Assembly (NCBI GenBank): GCA_947371015.1
Contig: CANBNK010000006.1
Location: 1 to 64,000 of the forward strand
Reading direction: 5' to 3'
Origin: Acetobacteraceae bacterium
Lineage (GTDB): Bacteria > Pseudomonadota > Alphaproteobacteria > Acetobacterales > Acetobacteraceae
Length of the DNA stretch: 64,000 bases
In this document: positions 44,373 to 55,571 of the stretch, one piece after another
Layout of the letters: each line of letters starts with the position of its first letter
Numbering within the stretch: position 1 is the stretch's first letter
Made by a program: the position numbers and the translations under genes
The notes under the pieces: model-generated
What the model saw: only the letters and a program-made list of their open reading frames with translations
The model's database searches: none
What the model was told of the DNA's origin: nothing

Positions 44373-44615
44373 CAGATTTTAGTGTGAATTAGCGAAATTT
44401 GTCTCAAATTCAGTTACGACCCAGAGACACCTCCGGCGTGAGAACGTAGACGGCCGGCAAGGTGTTGAATTCATGCGTTGACCGGTCGTAAGGCCTGGCC
44501 AGCGATAGCCAGCGCCGCGCGGTCCTCGGTGGTCGCGGCGCGCGGCTGAGACGACATTCCCCGGCATGGCCGGCGCGCCGGGGCGATGGGGTCTCCCCCA
44601 CCGCTCCGGCCTGCC
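44373..44615. other. non-coding stretch, partly AT-rich
   Basis: No gene is convincing here. The first 60 bases are AT-rich with a small inverted repeat (AATTT-N5-AAATT), and near the end CCCCGGC-N11-GCCGGGG (44559-44583) forms a hairpin over the palindrome CCGGCGCGCCGG. The stretch joins the small-gene promoter to the inverted-repeat element. Confidence 0.5.
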
Positions 44616-44870
44616 TAGAGCATGATCGCTTCTGACTGAAGCGGTCACGCTCTAACAGGCTGCGGAAATTCGATTTTCGGCACCAGACGCCGCAACATTG
44701 ATTCGCGGCGCCGACGCGGAGCGACAGGAAGTTTCAGGAAAAGGCCCGGACGGATTCCATTGCGACCTTTGTTGCCCTTCCGTGGTAGAATTTCCGCAGC
44801 CTGCTAGGCTTGTTGTGTGAGAGACTAATTCACGGCTTACTGCGATTCCGCCTAAGCCGATCGCGCTCTA
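44616..44870. mobile_element. MITE-like element with nested inverted repeats
   Basis: The outer ends TAGAGCATGATCG (44616) and CGATCGCGCTCTA (ending 44870) are inverted repeats matching at 11 of 13 positions. Inside, a 156-bp unit (44652-44807) is bounded by 20-bp inverted repeats matching at 19 of 20, with a perfect 16-bp core CAGGCTGCGGAAATTC and its complement. The left outer end is also the arm of a hairpin with TGACT loop (44616-44654). The element has no coding potential and is less GC-rich than its surroundings. It looks like a non-autonomous transposon or a repeat inserted in another. Confidence 0.65.
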
Positions 44871-44872
44871 CC

Positions 44873-45211
44873 TCAATGCCGGGATGAGCGGATCAGCGAG
44901 GTGACCAGCCAGGTGGCGGCCACCGCGACGCCGATGGCGACCAGCGGCCTGTTGCGGGTCATGCTACGCAGCTGGTCGGACAGGTCGGCAGCGTAGTCGC
45001 CGGCGTCATGCGCGTAGCCGCGGGCGCGTGCCCCGACCTTGGGCTGCTGCCGGGAGACGAGGGCCTCGATCTCCGACCAGAGGTCGCCCAGGCGGCTGGA
45101 GGCAGTGTCGGCATAGTCCGAGGCGCGGCTGGCAGCGTGCCGCCCGGTCTCCTCGACGGCGTCGGTGAAATGCTCGGCACGATCACGCAGGTGGCGAAGG
45201 GCGGCGGACAT
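44873..45211 (-). CDS. DUF883-like membrane-anchored protein
   Basis: A 112-residue protein with a long amphipathic, heptad-like helix (RAEHFTDAVEETGRHAASRA and following) and one C-terminal membrane helix (RPLVAIGVAVAATWLVTSLI) preceded by the typical TRNRPLVAIG-like motif. This is the ElaB/YgaM/YqjD pattern (DUF883), inner-membrane proteins that may tether ribosomes in stationary phase. The Met at 45211 is chosen because GGGAG stands 8 nt upstream; the longer frame runs into the tRNA. Its stop lies 3 bp from the inverted-repeat element. Confidence 0.78.
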   Translation of the reverse strand: MSAALRHLRDRAEHFTDAVEETGRHAASRASDYADTASSRLGDLWSEIEALVSRQQPKVGARARGYAHDAGDYAADLSDQLRSMTRNRPLVAIGVAVAATWLVTSLIRSSRH

Positions 45212-45294
45212 GGCGGTGCTCCCGTAGGGTCTGAGGAGACCTAACGGCGCTGCGGCTTGTCGGTTCGCCAGCATCGGGCGGCGCGCGGGAGGGA

Positions 45295-45369
45295 TGGTGT
45301 GCCCGGTGGGATTCGAACCCACGGCCATTCGATTAAAAGTCGAATGCTCTACCACTGAGCTACGGGCAC
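45295..45369 (-). tRNA. tRNA-Lys (anticodon UUU)
   Basis: The minus strand folds as a full cloverleaf: acceptor GTGCCCG pairs with CGGGCAC, D-stem GCTC/GAGC, anticodon stem TTCGA/TCGAA around CTTTTAA (anticodon TTT), T-stem GTGGG/CCCAC around TTCGAAT. The 3' end encodes ACCA, so CCA is templated. It reads AAA and AAG codons. Confidence 0.97.
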
Positions 45370-45372
45370 GTA

Positions 45373-45419
45373 GCCGGGGCGTTGGAAACGCCGTCGGCCG
45401 AGGCGTGAAAAGCCCCGGC
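45373..45419 (-). terminator. nested hairpin between the cyclophilin and tRNA genes
   Basis: GCCGGGGC (45373-45380) pairs with GCCCCGGC (45412-45419), enclosing a second pairing GGCGT/ACGCC and an alternative GGCGTT/AACGCC. It lies between the cyclophilin stop and the tRNA 5' end, so it may end the protein-gene transcript. Confidence 0.5.
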
Positions 45420-45447
45420 CGCCGATAATGTCAAGCGAAGCCTGGGG

Positions 45448-46074
45448 TCAGGCTTCGTCGGTCGGGATATCCGCCAGGATGCGGGCGCGGGCGATCTTGT
45501 CCGGGCCCTGCACCATGCCGGAGCCACCGCTGCCACGCTTGATCTTGTCCACGTTGTCCATGCCCTGCGTCACCTTGCCCCAGATGGTGTACTGGCCATC
45601 CAGGTGGCTGCTGGGCGCGAACATGATGAAGAACTGGCTGTTCGCGCTGTCCGGGTTGTTGGTGCGCGCCGCGCCCAGCGTGCCACGCTGGAAGCGGGCC
45701 TTCTGCGGCGAGGAGAACTCGGCGGGCAAATCGGGAAGGTCGGAGCCGCCGGTGCCGGTGCCGGTGGGGTCGCCACCCTGGGCCATGAAGCCCTCGATGA
45801 CGCGGTGGAACGGGGTGCCGTCATAGAAGCCGCGGCGCACCAGCGTCTTGATCCGCTCGACATGCAGCGGCGCCAGGTCGGGGCGCAGTTCGATGACGAT
45901 CTTGCCGTGCGGAATCTCAAGGACCAGCGTGTCCTCGTCCTTCGGGTCGGCCACGCGCGCGGCCGGGGCCGGGGCGACGGCTTCGGTCACGGTCTCGACG
46001 GGGGTCTCGGTGGCGGGGGTCTCGGTTGCTGCGGTCTCAGCCAGGGTCTCGGCCGGGTTGGTCTCGTCGCTCAT
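45448..46074 (-). CDS. cyclophilin peptidyl-prolyl isomerase with Thr/Pro/Glu-rich extension
   Basis: A 208-residue cyclophilin. The catalytic domain (about 45-208) has GFYDGTPFHRVIEGFMAQGGDPTGTGTGG, FQRGTLGAARTNNPDSANSQFFI in outline and YTIWGKVTQGMDNVDKI, including the Arg of FHRV and the Gln of MAQGGD. The first 45 residues are a low-complexity run of ETA/TETP units with no signal peptide, so this copy is likely cytoplasmic. It lies 19 bp after a secreted paralog, pointing to tandem duplication and relocation. It catalyses cis-trans isomerisation of Xaa-Pro bonds. Confidence 0.93.
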   Translation of the reverse strand: MSDETNPAETLAETAATETPATETPVETVTEAVAPAPAARVADPKDEDTLVLEIPHGKIVIELRPDLAPLHVERIKTLVRRGFYDGTPFHRVIEGFMAQGGDPTGTGTGGSDLPDLPAEFSSPQKARFQRGTLGAARTNNPDSANSQFFIMFAPSSHLDGQYTIWGKVTQGMDNVDKIKRGSGGSGMVQGPDKIARARILADIPTDEA

Positions 46075-46093
46075 GAGTATTGTCCTTGTGTGT

Positions 46094-46633
<540 letters not shown>

Positions 46634-46646
46634 GGGAGGGCCTTTC

Positions 46647-47159
46647 CTAGCCGGCGCGCTTGGAGACGCGCGCCATCGTGCGGTCGAACGTCAGCTTCGG
46701 CACGAAGGTTTTGATATCGCCGCCCAGCATGGCGATTTCCTTGACCAGGCGGGAGGCGATGAACTGGTTGGTCTCACTGGCCATCAGGAAGACGGTCTCG
46801 ATCTCGTCGTTCAGCCGCCGGTTCATGCCGGTCATCTGGAACTCGTAGTCGAAATCCGAGACGGCGCGCAGCCCGCGCACCAGCATCTGCGCGCCAACCT
46901 CGGCGCAGAAATGGATCAGCAGGCCCTGGAAGGGGCGAACCTCGATGACGCAGCCGGTCTTGGCCGCGATCATGTCGGTCTCGGCCTTCACCAGCTCGAC
47001 CCGTTCCTCCAGGCTGAACAGCGGCCCCTTGGCGTTGTTGATGGCGACGCCCACCACCAGCCGGTCCAGCAGCCGCGCGGCGCGGCTGATGACGTCCAGG
47101 TGGCCATTGGTCACGGGGTCGAAGGTGCCGGGATAGAGCCCGACGCGTTCACGAGGCAT
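46647..47159 (-). CDS. coaD: phosphopantetheine adenylyltransferase
   Basis: A 170-residue enzyme of coenzyme A biosynthesis that adds AMP to 4'-phosphopantetheine. The nucleotidyltransferase motif GTFDPVTNGHLD (with the HxGH-type T/H pair) and the C-terminal SSRLVKEIA-like segment (here ASRLVKEIAMLGGDI) are present. Length is normal for bacterial CoaD. It lies 2 bp after the gyrA stop, so it is almost certainly co-transcribed with gyrA. Confidence 0.96.
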   Translation of the reverse strand: MPRERVGLYPGTFDPVTNGHLDVISRAARLLDRLVVGVAINNAKGPLFSLEERVELVKAETDMIAAKTGCVIEVRPFQGLLIHFCAEVGAQMLVRGLRAVSDFDYEFQMTGMNRRLNDEIETVFLMASETNQFIASRLVKEIAMLGGDIKTFVPKLTFDRTMARVSKRAG

Positions 47160-47161
47160 GT

Positions 47162-49978
<2,817 letters not shown>

Positions 49979-50089
49979 GCTTGGTTCGGTCCTGTCATGG
50001 CCTGGGCAGCTTTGCGCCCGGCCTGAATTAGGGGCTGGCCGCGACTGCGGCCATGAACCCCGAGTCTATAGCAGTTTCAGTCAGATGAC

Positions 50090-50122
50090 GCACCCCTGGG
50101 CCAACAGGCCTCCCAGGGGTGC
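50090..50122 (-). terminator. perfect 11-bp hairpin after the ring-cleavage operon
   Basis: GCACCCCTGGG pairs with CCCAGGGGTGC across an 11-nt loop. It lies 20 bp beyond the stop of the last operon gene on the minus strand and ahead of the gyrA leader, which it insulates. There is no U-tract. Confidence 0.75.
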
Positions 50123-50142
50123 AACAGCGGCCCGTGGCGGGG

Positions 50143-51504
50143 CTATTCCGCCGCCAGTCGGGCCGGCGCCAGCAGGGCCAGCAGGCCGGAGATCGGCCGG
50201 TCGCCGGGGGCCAGGATGGCCTGCGCCACGGCCTGGGCGCTGGCCGCGCTGCCGGCATGGGCCAGGCAGCCCGCCAGCTTGGTGGCCAGTTCCGCGTCCG
50301 AGAGCGGCAGTTCCGGCCCGCCGCGCAGCGCATCCACCCGGCGATGCAGGCTGCGGCCGTCCTTCAACGAAAGGGTCACGCTGGTGAAGCGCGGCTTCAG
50401 GCTGCCGGGCAGTTCCGTCTTGGTCACCTTGGGCAGGAAGGCCTGGATCTCCGCCCGCTGGACCGCGGCGTCCTCGAAGCTGGCCAGCTCAACCTTGCCA
50501 TCCGCCAGGCCGGCGGCGATGGCGTATTGCATGGAGAACTTGCCCTCGAGCCCCGTCTTCGGTGCGTCGTGCAGCAGCGGCGAGAAGCTGCGGTTGGTGC
50601 CTTCCACCGCCACGCTCGCCACATCCGCCAGGGCGACGCCGGTTTCCGCCTTCAGGTCCAGCAGGGCGTCCAGGGCGCGATGGGTGGCGTAGCACATGGG
50701 GTATTTCTTCACTTCCAGCCCGGCGCGGACCAGCAGGCGCGGCGCCTTGCCGAGGTCGGCCATGCCAGCTACCAGGTCTTCCCCGGCGCCGTACAACTTC
50801 GCGTAGCCGCGCGGACCTTCCAGCGCTTCCGGCGAGCTATCGAAGCCTTCGCGCGCCAGCAACACGGATTGCAGCGCGGCGCGGTTGCTGTGCCCGGCCT
50901 GGAAGCTTTTGGCGTCGGTGCCGAAATTCTCCCGGCTGCCGGCGGCCTGGGCCACGGTCAGGCCAATGGCGTTGGCGGTTTGTTCGGCGGTCAGCTTCAG
51001 CAGGTTGGCGCAGGCGGCGGTGGCGCCGAACATGCCGATGCTGGCGGTGGCGTGGAACCCCTTGGCGTAGTGCTCGTCGCCCAGGCACTCGCCGATGCGG
51101 CCGGCCACCTCGAAGCCCACGGCATAGGCGGTGCAGACGGCCTGCAGCCCCAGCCCTTCGGCTTCCGCCAGGGCCAGCAGCGCCGGCAGCATGGCCACGC
51201 TGGGGTGGCCGCGCATCGGGCCGGTCACGTCGTCGAAGTCCAGCACATGGCCCAGCACGGCATTGGCGAAGGCGGCCTGCTCGATGCCCAGGCGCTCCTC
51301 GGTGCCCCAGATGCGCGCCACGCCGGGGCCGCTGGCGCGGCGGGCGTAGTTCAGCGCCTTGGCAAAGGCCGGCTCATGCGTGCCGCCGATGGCGCAGGCC
51401 AGCGTGTCCAGCAGCGCGCGGCGGGCGGCGTGGCTTTCCTCCGGGCTCATGTCGGCGGCGGTGAAGTTGGCGGCGAAGGCGCCGATCTGTTGTGCGAGGG
51501 TCAT
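50143..51504 (-). CDS. MmgE/PrpD family protein
   Basis: A 453-residue protein of the MmgE/PrpD family, whose best-known member dehydrates 2-methylcitrate. Typical segments are ALLDTLACAIGGTHEPA, FANAVLGHVLDFDDV, HPSVAMLPALLALAEAEG, GRIGECLGDEHYAKGFHATASIGMFGA and a C-terminal beta-alpha domain. Many family members in catabolic operons act on other hydroxy acids or aconitate-like compounds. It is the last gene of a four-gene operon, overlapping the hydrolase by ATGA, so a dehydration late in the same pathway is likely. The substrate is not identifiable. Confidence 0.9.
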   Translation of the reverse strand: MTLAQQIGAFAANFTAADMSPEESHAARRALLDTLACAIGGTHEPAFAKALNYARRASGPGVARIWGTEERLGIEQAAFANAVLGHVLDFDDVTGPMRGHPSVAMLPALLALAEAEGLGLQAVCTAYAVGFEVAGRIGECLGDEHYAKGFHATASIGMFGATAACANLLKLTAEQTANAIGLTVAQAAGSRENFGTDAKSFQAGHSNRAALQSVLLAREGFDSSPEALEGPRGYAKLYGAGEDLVAGMADLGKAPRLLVRAGLEVKKYPMCYATHRALDALLDLKAETGVALADVASVAVEGTNRSFSPLLHDAPKTGLEGKFSMQYAIAAGLADGKVELASFEDAAVQRAEIQAFLPKVTKTELPGSLKPRFTSVTLSLKDGRSLHRRVDALRGGPELPLSDAELATKLAGCLAHAGSAASAQAVAQAILAPGDRPISGLLALLAPARLAAE

Positions 51505-52340
51505 ACCTGCGTTTCCTTCCCTTGGAGGTCAGCCAGAAAGGCCAGCACGTCCCGCGCGCAGCGTTCCGGCACGGCGTCGCCGACATTATGCGGCATGCCG
51601 TCATAGGTGATCAGCCGGGCATTCGGGATCGCGTCCCGCATGCCCTCATACAGGCCATGATGCCCGATGGGTTCCGCGCCAGGCGCCACCAGCAGCGTCG
51701 GGCATTTTATCAGTGGCAGGTCGCCGGCCCAGTTGCGGCTGCTCATGTGGTTGACAAAGCGGCCGATGAAGGCCGGGTCGTTGCGGCCCATGTCCTTCGG
51801 GAACCACTCCAGGAAACCCGGGTCCTGGTCGGCCGGGAAGCGGTCGGCGATGGTCTCGCGGATGAAGCGCTCGATGCCATCCCGCTGGAAGCGGGCGACC
51901 CAGCCGGTGGCCTGGGTGCCGGCCAGGCCGGGCGAGGCGGCGAACAGGCTGAGGCTGGCGACGCGCGACGGCGCCTCGATGGCCATGCGCTGGCCGATAT
52001 AGCCGCCGGCGGAGTTGCCGACGACATGGGCCTTTTCCACGCCAAGGTGGTCCAGCAACTCCAGCGCATCGGCCAGCAGGCGTTCCAGCGTCAGCGGGCG
52101 GTCCTCACCGGGGATTTCGCTGGCGCCATGGCCGCGCAGTTCCGGCGTGATGCAGGTGTATTCGCGGGCCACGACCGGCAGCCAGCCGAACCAGCGGCGA
52201 TAGCTGCTCATGGCCGGGTGCAGCAGCAGCACCGGGATGGCCGGCGTGCGCCAAGGGTCGGTGAAATCGTCGATCCGATAGGCCAGGCTGGTGCCGTCGC
52301 TGGCGCGGAACCGCGCCATGTTGGGGGCAAGCTGGGTCAT
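51501..52340 (-). CDS. alpha/beta hydrolase, possibly C-C bond (meta-cleavage product) hydrolase
   Basis: A 279-residue alpha/beta hydrolase. The oxyanion region is LLLHPAMSS, the nucleophile elbow VVGNSAGGYIG (Ser in GNSAG), the acid in LLVAPGAEP and the catalytic His in DGMPHNVGD. It follows an extradiol dioxygenase and an FAD monooxygenase in an overlapping operon, which suggests that it hydrolyses the ring-fission product, as BphD or MhpC do, though the fold alone would also fit an esterase or lactonase. The Met at 52340 overlaps the monooxygenase stop (ATGA). Confidence 0.85.
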   Translation of the reverse strand: MTQLAPNMARFRASDGTSLAYRIDDFTDPWRTPAIPVLLLHPAMSSYRRWFGWLPVVAREYTCITPELRGHGASEIPGEDRPLTLERLLADALELLDHLGVEKAHVVGNSAGGYIGQRMAIEAPSRVASLSLFAASPGLAGTQATGWVARFQRDGIERFIRETIADRFPADQDPGFLEWFPKDMGRNDPAFIGRFVNHMSSRNWAGDLPLIKCPTLLVAPGAEPIGHHGLYEGMRDAIPNARLITYDGMPHNVGDAVPERCARDVLAFLADLQGKETQV

Positions 52341-53521
52341 ATGGCCACCGTCGTCGGGTCGTAGCTGTAGAGCCATTCATAGCGGCTGCGGACCAGGTCC
52401 GGCTGCCACTCGCGTTCCACATAGGCGGCCGCGCCTTCGGCATGCGCCAGGGCGGGGTTGTGGAAGCGCTTGGTGTTGTCGGTGCTGCCGCGGACCATGC
52501 GGGCGGTGCGTTCCACGCGGGCAGCCTCGTAGCGGCGCAGCGCGGTCTCGGTGCCGTCCACCTCGGTCAGCGCGCGGGCCAGGACATAGGCGTCCTCCAC
52601 CGCGTGGACGGCGCCCTGGGCCAGGAAGGGCAGCGTCGGGTGGCAGGCGTCGCCCAGCAGGGTCACGCGCCCCCTGCCCCATTCCATCAGCGGGTCGCGG
52701 GCCAGGAAGGCCCAGCGGAACGGGGTCTTGATGGTGTCGATCATCAGGTGGATGTCGGGGTGCCAGCCCTCAAAATCCGCATGCATCTCGGCGTGCGTCC
52801 CCTGGGTGGTCCAGCTTTCCTGCTGCCAGTGCTGGCCTTCGACCACGCCGACCAGGTTCATCAGCTTGAAGTTGCGCAGCGGGTACTGCACCACGTGCCG
52901 CCCCGGCCCGACCCAGTTGGTGGAGACCGGCTTGCACAGCCGCTCCGGCAGCAGGGACGTGTCCAGCACGCCGCGCCAGGCGAAGATACCGGTGAAGTGG
53001 GCCTTGGCCTCGCCCCACAACTGCCGGCGGATGGCGCTGTGGATGCCGTCGGCGCCCAGCAGCATGTCGCCCTCGGCCAGGCTGCCATCGGTGAAGCGCA
53101 GGCGGACGCGGTCTCCCAGGTCCTCGAAGCCCTCGGCCTTGCGGCCCAGCCGGATGCAGCCGGGCGACGCGGCGCGCACCGCGGCTTCCAGTGCCGCCAG
53201 CAGGTCCGGTCGATAGACGGTGAAGTACGGGAAGCCGTAGCGCTCCACGCATTCCTGCACGAGATCAAACGGGTTCCACGCCTGGCCGGTGGACCACAGC
53301 CGGATTTCCTTGCCCGGCGTCTCGCAGCTGGTGGCGGCAATCTGCTCGCCGATGCCCAGCGCGTACATCACGCGGGAGCCATTGGGCGAAAGCTGCACCC
53401 CGGCGCCAACCTCGGTCAGCGCCTGCGCCTGTTCATAGACCTCGACCTCATGGCCGCGCTGCAACATGGCGAGTGCAGCGGTCAGGCCGCCGATGCCGCC
53501 GCCGGCGATCAGTATCTTCAT
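52337..53521 (-). CDS. FAD-dependent aromatic hydroxylase (salicylate/3-hydroxybenzoate hydroxylase-like)
   Basis: A 394-residue class A flavoprotein monooxygenase. The FAD motif GGGIGGLTAALAM is at the N-terminus, followed by GADGIHSAIRRQLWG (DG motif) and GRVTLLGDACHPTLPFLAQGA (GD motif). Such enzymes hydroxylate phenolic acids next to an existing OH using NAD(P)H and O2. The ATG at 53521 overlaps the dioxygenase stop as TGATG. In this operon it would act before ring cleavage, making the catechol or hydroquinone that the dioxygenase opens. The precise aromatic acid is unknown. Confidence 0.9.
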   Translation of the reverse strand: MKILIAGGGIGGLTAALAMLQRGHEVEVYEQAQALTEVGAGVQLSPNGSRVMYALGIGEQIAATSCETPGKEIRLWSTGQAWNPFDLVQECVERYGFPYFTVYRPDLLAALEAAVRAASPGCIRLGRKAEGFEDLGDRVRLRFTDGSLAEGDMLLGADGIHSAIRRQLWGEAKAHFTGIFAWRGVLDTSLLPERLCKPVSTNWVGPGRHVVQYPLRNFKLMNLVGVVEGQHWQQESWTTQGTHAEMHADFEGWHPDIHLMIDTIKTPFRWAFLARDPLMEWGRGRVTLLGDACHPTLPFLAQGAVHAVEDAYVLARALTEVDGTETALRRYEAARVERTARMVRGSTDNTKRFHNPALAHAEGAAAYVEREWQPDLVRSRYEWLYSYDPTTVAI

Positions 53522-54528
53522 CACTCAGCCGCCCCGCGCACCGCCTGGTCCCACCACAGGCACTCGCCCTGGCGCAGGTCGTGATTGCCCGGCAGCACCT
53601 GCACCGGCACGCGCTCGCCCCGCTTCGCCGCGGCCATGCGCATTTCCTTCGCCGCCACGCGCTGGTCCGGGGAAACCCAGTCGCGGTCATGGCCCCACAG
53701 CGAAGGCCCGCTGGTGACCTCGCTCGGCGTCCAGCCCTGCTGCTGGATGGTACGGCCGCCCCAGCCGTATTCCATCAGGAAGCCACTGGGCGAATAGTTG
53801 TAGAAGCTGGTCATGTAGTCGTTCACGTGGCGGCCCAGCGTGGTGGCCACCCGCCCCGGCTGGTCCTGCGCGATGTCGTAGGCCTGGCCGACATCGTCCA
53901 GCTGGAAGGTTTCCAGCATCAGGTGATGCAGCTTTGGCTGCGGATTTTCGATCAGCGCCAGGCTGTGGTGCCGGTCATTGCAGTGGAAGAAATACGCCCG
54001 GAACGGCTGGGTGATGTAGTCGCTGACGCGGAAGCCCAGCAGGTCGCGGTAGAAGGCCAGCATCGGGTCGATTTCCGGCACCCACAGCACCGCATGGCCC
54101 ATGCCCAGCACGCCCGTGCGGAAGCCGCTGATCGGCCGGCCCGGCACGAAGGGCTCGGCCGCCACCTCGGCGCCGTGGATCAGTTCAACCCGGTTGCCCA
54201 AGGGGTCTTCGCACCACACCAGCCCGGCCACGGCACGCTGCGCACACAAGGCCGCGTCGCCCCGATGCACCCGGACGCCGGCCTTCTCCAGCTTCGCCGC
54301 CATGGCGTCCACGGCGGCGGCATCGGCCAGTTCCCAGCCGAAGAAGGCGGCGCCGTTGCCGGCATCCTCGGCCACCAGCAGGCGCTGCTTGCGGTCATCC
54401 ATGCGGAAGCGCAGCTGGCTGCGGGTCTGTTCCGCCAAATGCAGGCCAAGCAGCCCGGACCCGAAGCTGGCCCAATCCTCCAGCGACGTTGCGCGCACAC
54501 CGACATAGCCCAAGGCCTGAACCTGCAT
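53521..54528 (-). CDS. extradiol ring-cleavage dioxygenase (VOC superfamily, BphC-like)
   Basis: A 335-residue two-module vicinal-oxygen-chelate dioxygenase. The C-terminal module has the Fe(II) triad: His145 in LGMGHAVLWV, His201/202 in KLHHLMLE and Glu253 in FLMEYGW, with the His in NDRHHSLAL as a second-sphere residue. This matches BphC/HpcB-type enzymes that open catechols next to the two hydroxyls. The Met at 54528 gives the usual N-terminus (VQALGYVGVRATSLEDW). It is the first gene of the operon, diverging from a Bug gene across 96 bp that must contain both promoters. Confidence 0.9.
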   Translation of the reverse strand: MQVQALGYVGVRATSLEDWASFGSGLLGLHLAEQTRSQLRFRMDDRKQRLLVAEDAGNGAAFFGWELADAAAVDAMAAKLEKAGVRVHRGDAALCAQRAVAGLVWCEDPLGNRVELIHGAEVAAEPFVPGRPISGFRTGVLGMGHAVLWVPEIDPMLAFYRDLLGFRVSDYITQPFRAYFFHCNDRHHSLALIENPQPKLHHLMLETFQLDDVGQAYDIAQDQPGRVATTLGRHVNDYMTSFYNYSPSGFLMEYGWGGRTIQQQGWTPSEVTSGPSLWGHDRDWVSPDQRVAAKEMRMAAAKRGERVPVQVLPGNHDLRQGECLWWDQAVRGAAE

Positions 54529-54624
54529 GGCACCGTTCCCTTCCTGTCTTGCGGGGGATGTTAGACTGCGCTTGGCTGGCTGGCGACACCCGGCTGAAAC
54601 CAGGGCCGTCCGAGGGGGAAACGC

Positions 54625-55569
54625 ATGATCTGGCGCGGCATGATGCTGCTGGCTTCGCTGACGCTGGCCGGGCAGGCGCGGGCACAGGCCTTCCCCGACC
54701 ATCCGGTCCAGGTCATCAACCCGTACGGCGCCGGCAGCACGACAGACCTGCTGACCCGCGCACTGGCCACCGCCATGCAGCCGCGCCTGGGCCAGCCGGT
54801 GGTGGTGGTGAACCGCGATGGCGCCGCCGGCGGCCTCGGCACCAGCGTGGCGGCGCGGGCGGCGCCGGATGGCTACAACCTGCTGTTCGCGCCAGCGGTG
54901 GTGCTTTCCGTGCTGCCGACGCTGCGGCCGGATATCGGCTACCGCGCCGAAAGCTTCATCCCGGTGTGCCAGGCCTTCGAGAACCTGATGGTGCTGGCGG
55001 TGCGCACGGACAGCCCGCTGCGCAACCTCGCGGACCTGGTCGCGGCGGCAAAGGCGCGGCCGGGCACGCTGACCTATGGCCACCAGGGCGTTGCCTCGGT
55101 GCCGCATCTGGCCGCCGTCGCCTTCGCCCAGATGGCCGGGGTGGAACTGCAGGACGTACCCTACCGCAGCGAGCCCAACGTAGTGCTGGAAGTGCAGGCC
55201 GGGCGGGTCGATTTCGCCGCGCTGGTGGCGGGTTCCATCAACAACCAGCCGCTGCGGGCCTTGGCTGTCTTCGCGCCACAGCGCCACCATCTGCTGCCGG
55301 ACGCCCCGACCGCGAAGGAACAGGGCTACGACTTCTCCCCGGCCAGCTTTGGCGGGCTGTACGCGCCCGCGGGCACGCCGGCCCCGGTGGTGGCGCGGTT
55401 GGCCGAAGCCTGCGCCGCCGCCGCCACCGACCCGGGCTATGCCGAGGCCGCTCGCCGCAGCTTCCAGCCCGCACAGTTCCACCTGGGGCCGCAGGCCTTC
55501 GCCGCCCGCATGCGCGACGAGATCGCCGAGAAGGCCCGCCTGCTCGCCGGCCTGCGGCTGGAGCGCTGA
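54625..55569 (+). CDS. Bug/TctC substrate-binding protein, first of a pair
   Basis: A 314-residue Bug protein with leader MIWRGMMLLASLTLAGQARAQ and motifs NPYGAGSTTDLLTRA, VVVNRDGAAGGLG, APDGYNLLF and DVPYRSEPN. The first motif departs from the PGGxxD consensus but keeps the Asp. It diverges from the ring-cleavage operon, suggesting it captures the aromatic acid used there. It is followed two bases later by a close relative, and both share GHQG-S-PHLA and ending LER. Confidence 0.9.
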   Translation: MIWRGMMLLASLTLAGQARAQAFPDHPVQVINPYGAGSTTDLLTRALATAMQPRLGQPVVVVNRDGAAGGLGTSVAARAAPDGYNLLFAPAVVLSVLPTLRPDIGYRAESFIPVCQAFENLMVLAVRTDSPLRNLADLVAAAKARPGTLTYGHQGVASVPHLAAVAFAQMAGVELQDVPYRSEPNVVLEVQAGRVDFAALVAGSINNQPLRALAVFAPQRHHLLPDAPTAKEQGYDFSPASFGGLYAPAGTPAPVVARLAEACAAAATDPGYAEAARRSFQPAQFHLGPQAFAARMRDEIAEKARLLAGLRLER

Positions 55570-55571
55570 GC

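Noticed and set aside
44410-44601. Small minus-strand frame of 63 codons ending in a somewhat protein-like stretch (PAVYVLTPEVSLGRN)
   Set aside because: It has no ribosome site, about 73 percent third-position GC over its better part, and no recognisable family. It might be a gene remnant but cannot be supported.
49979-50089. A TATAGA box before gyrA as promoter
   Set aside because: No acceptable -35 element is found at 16-19 bp, so the promoter could not be supported.
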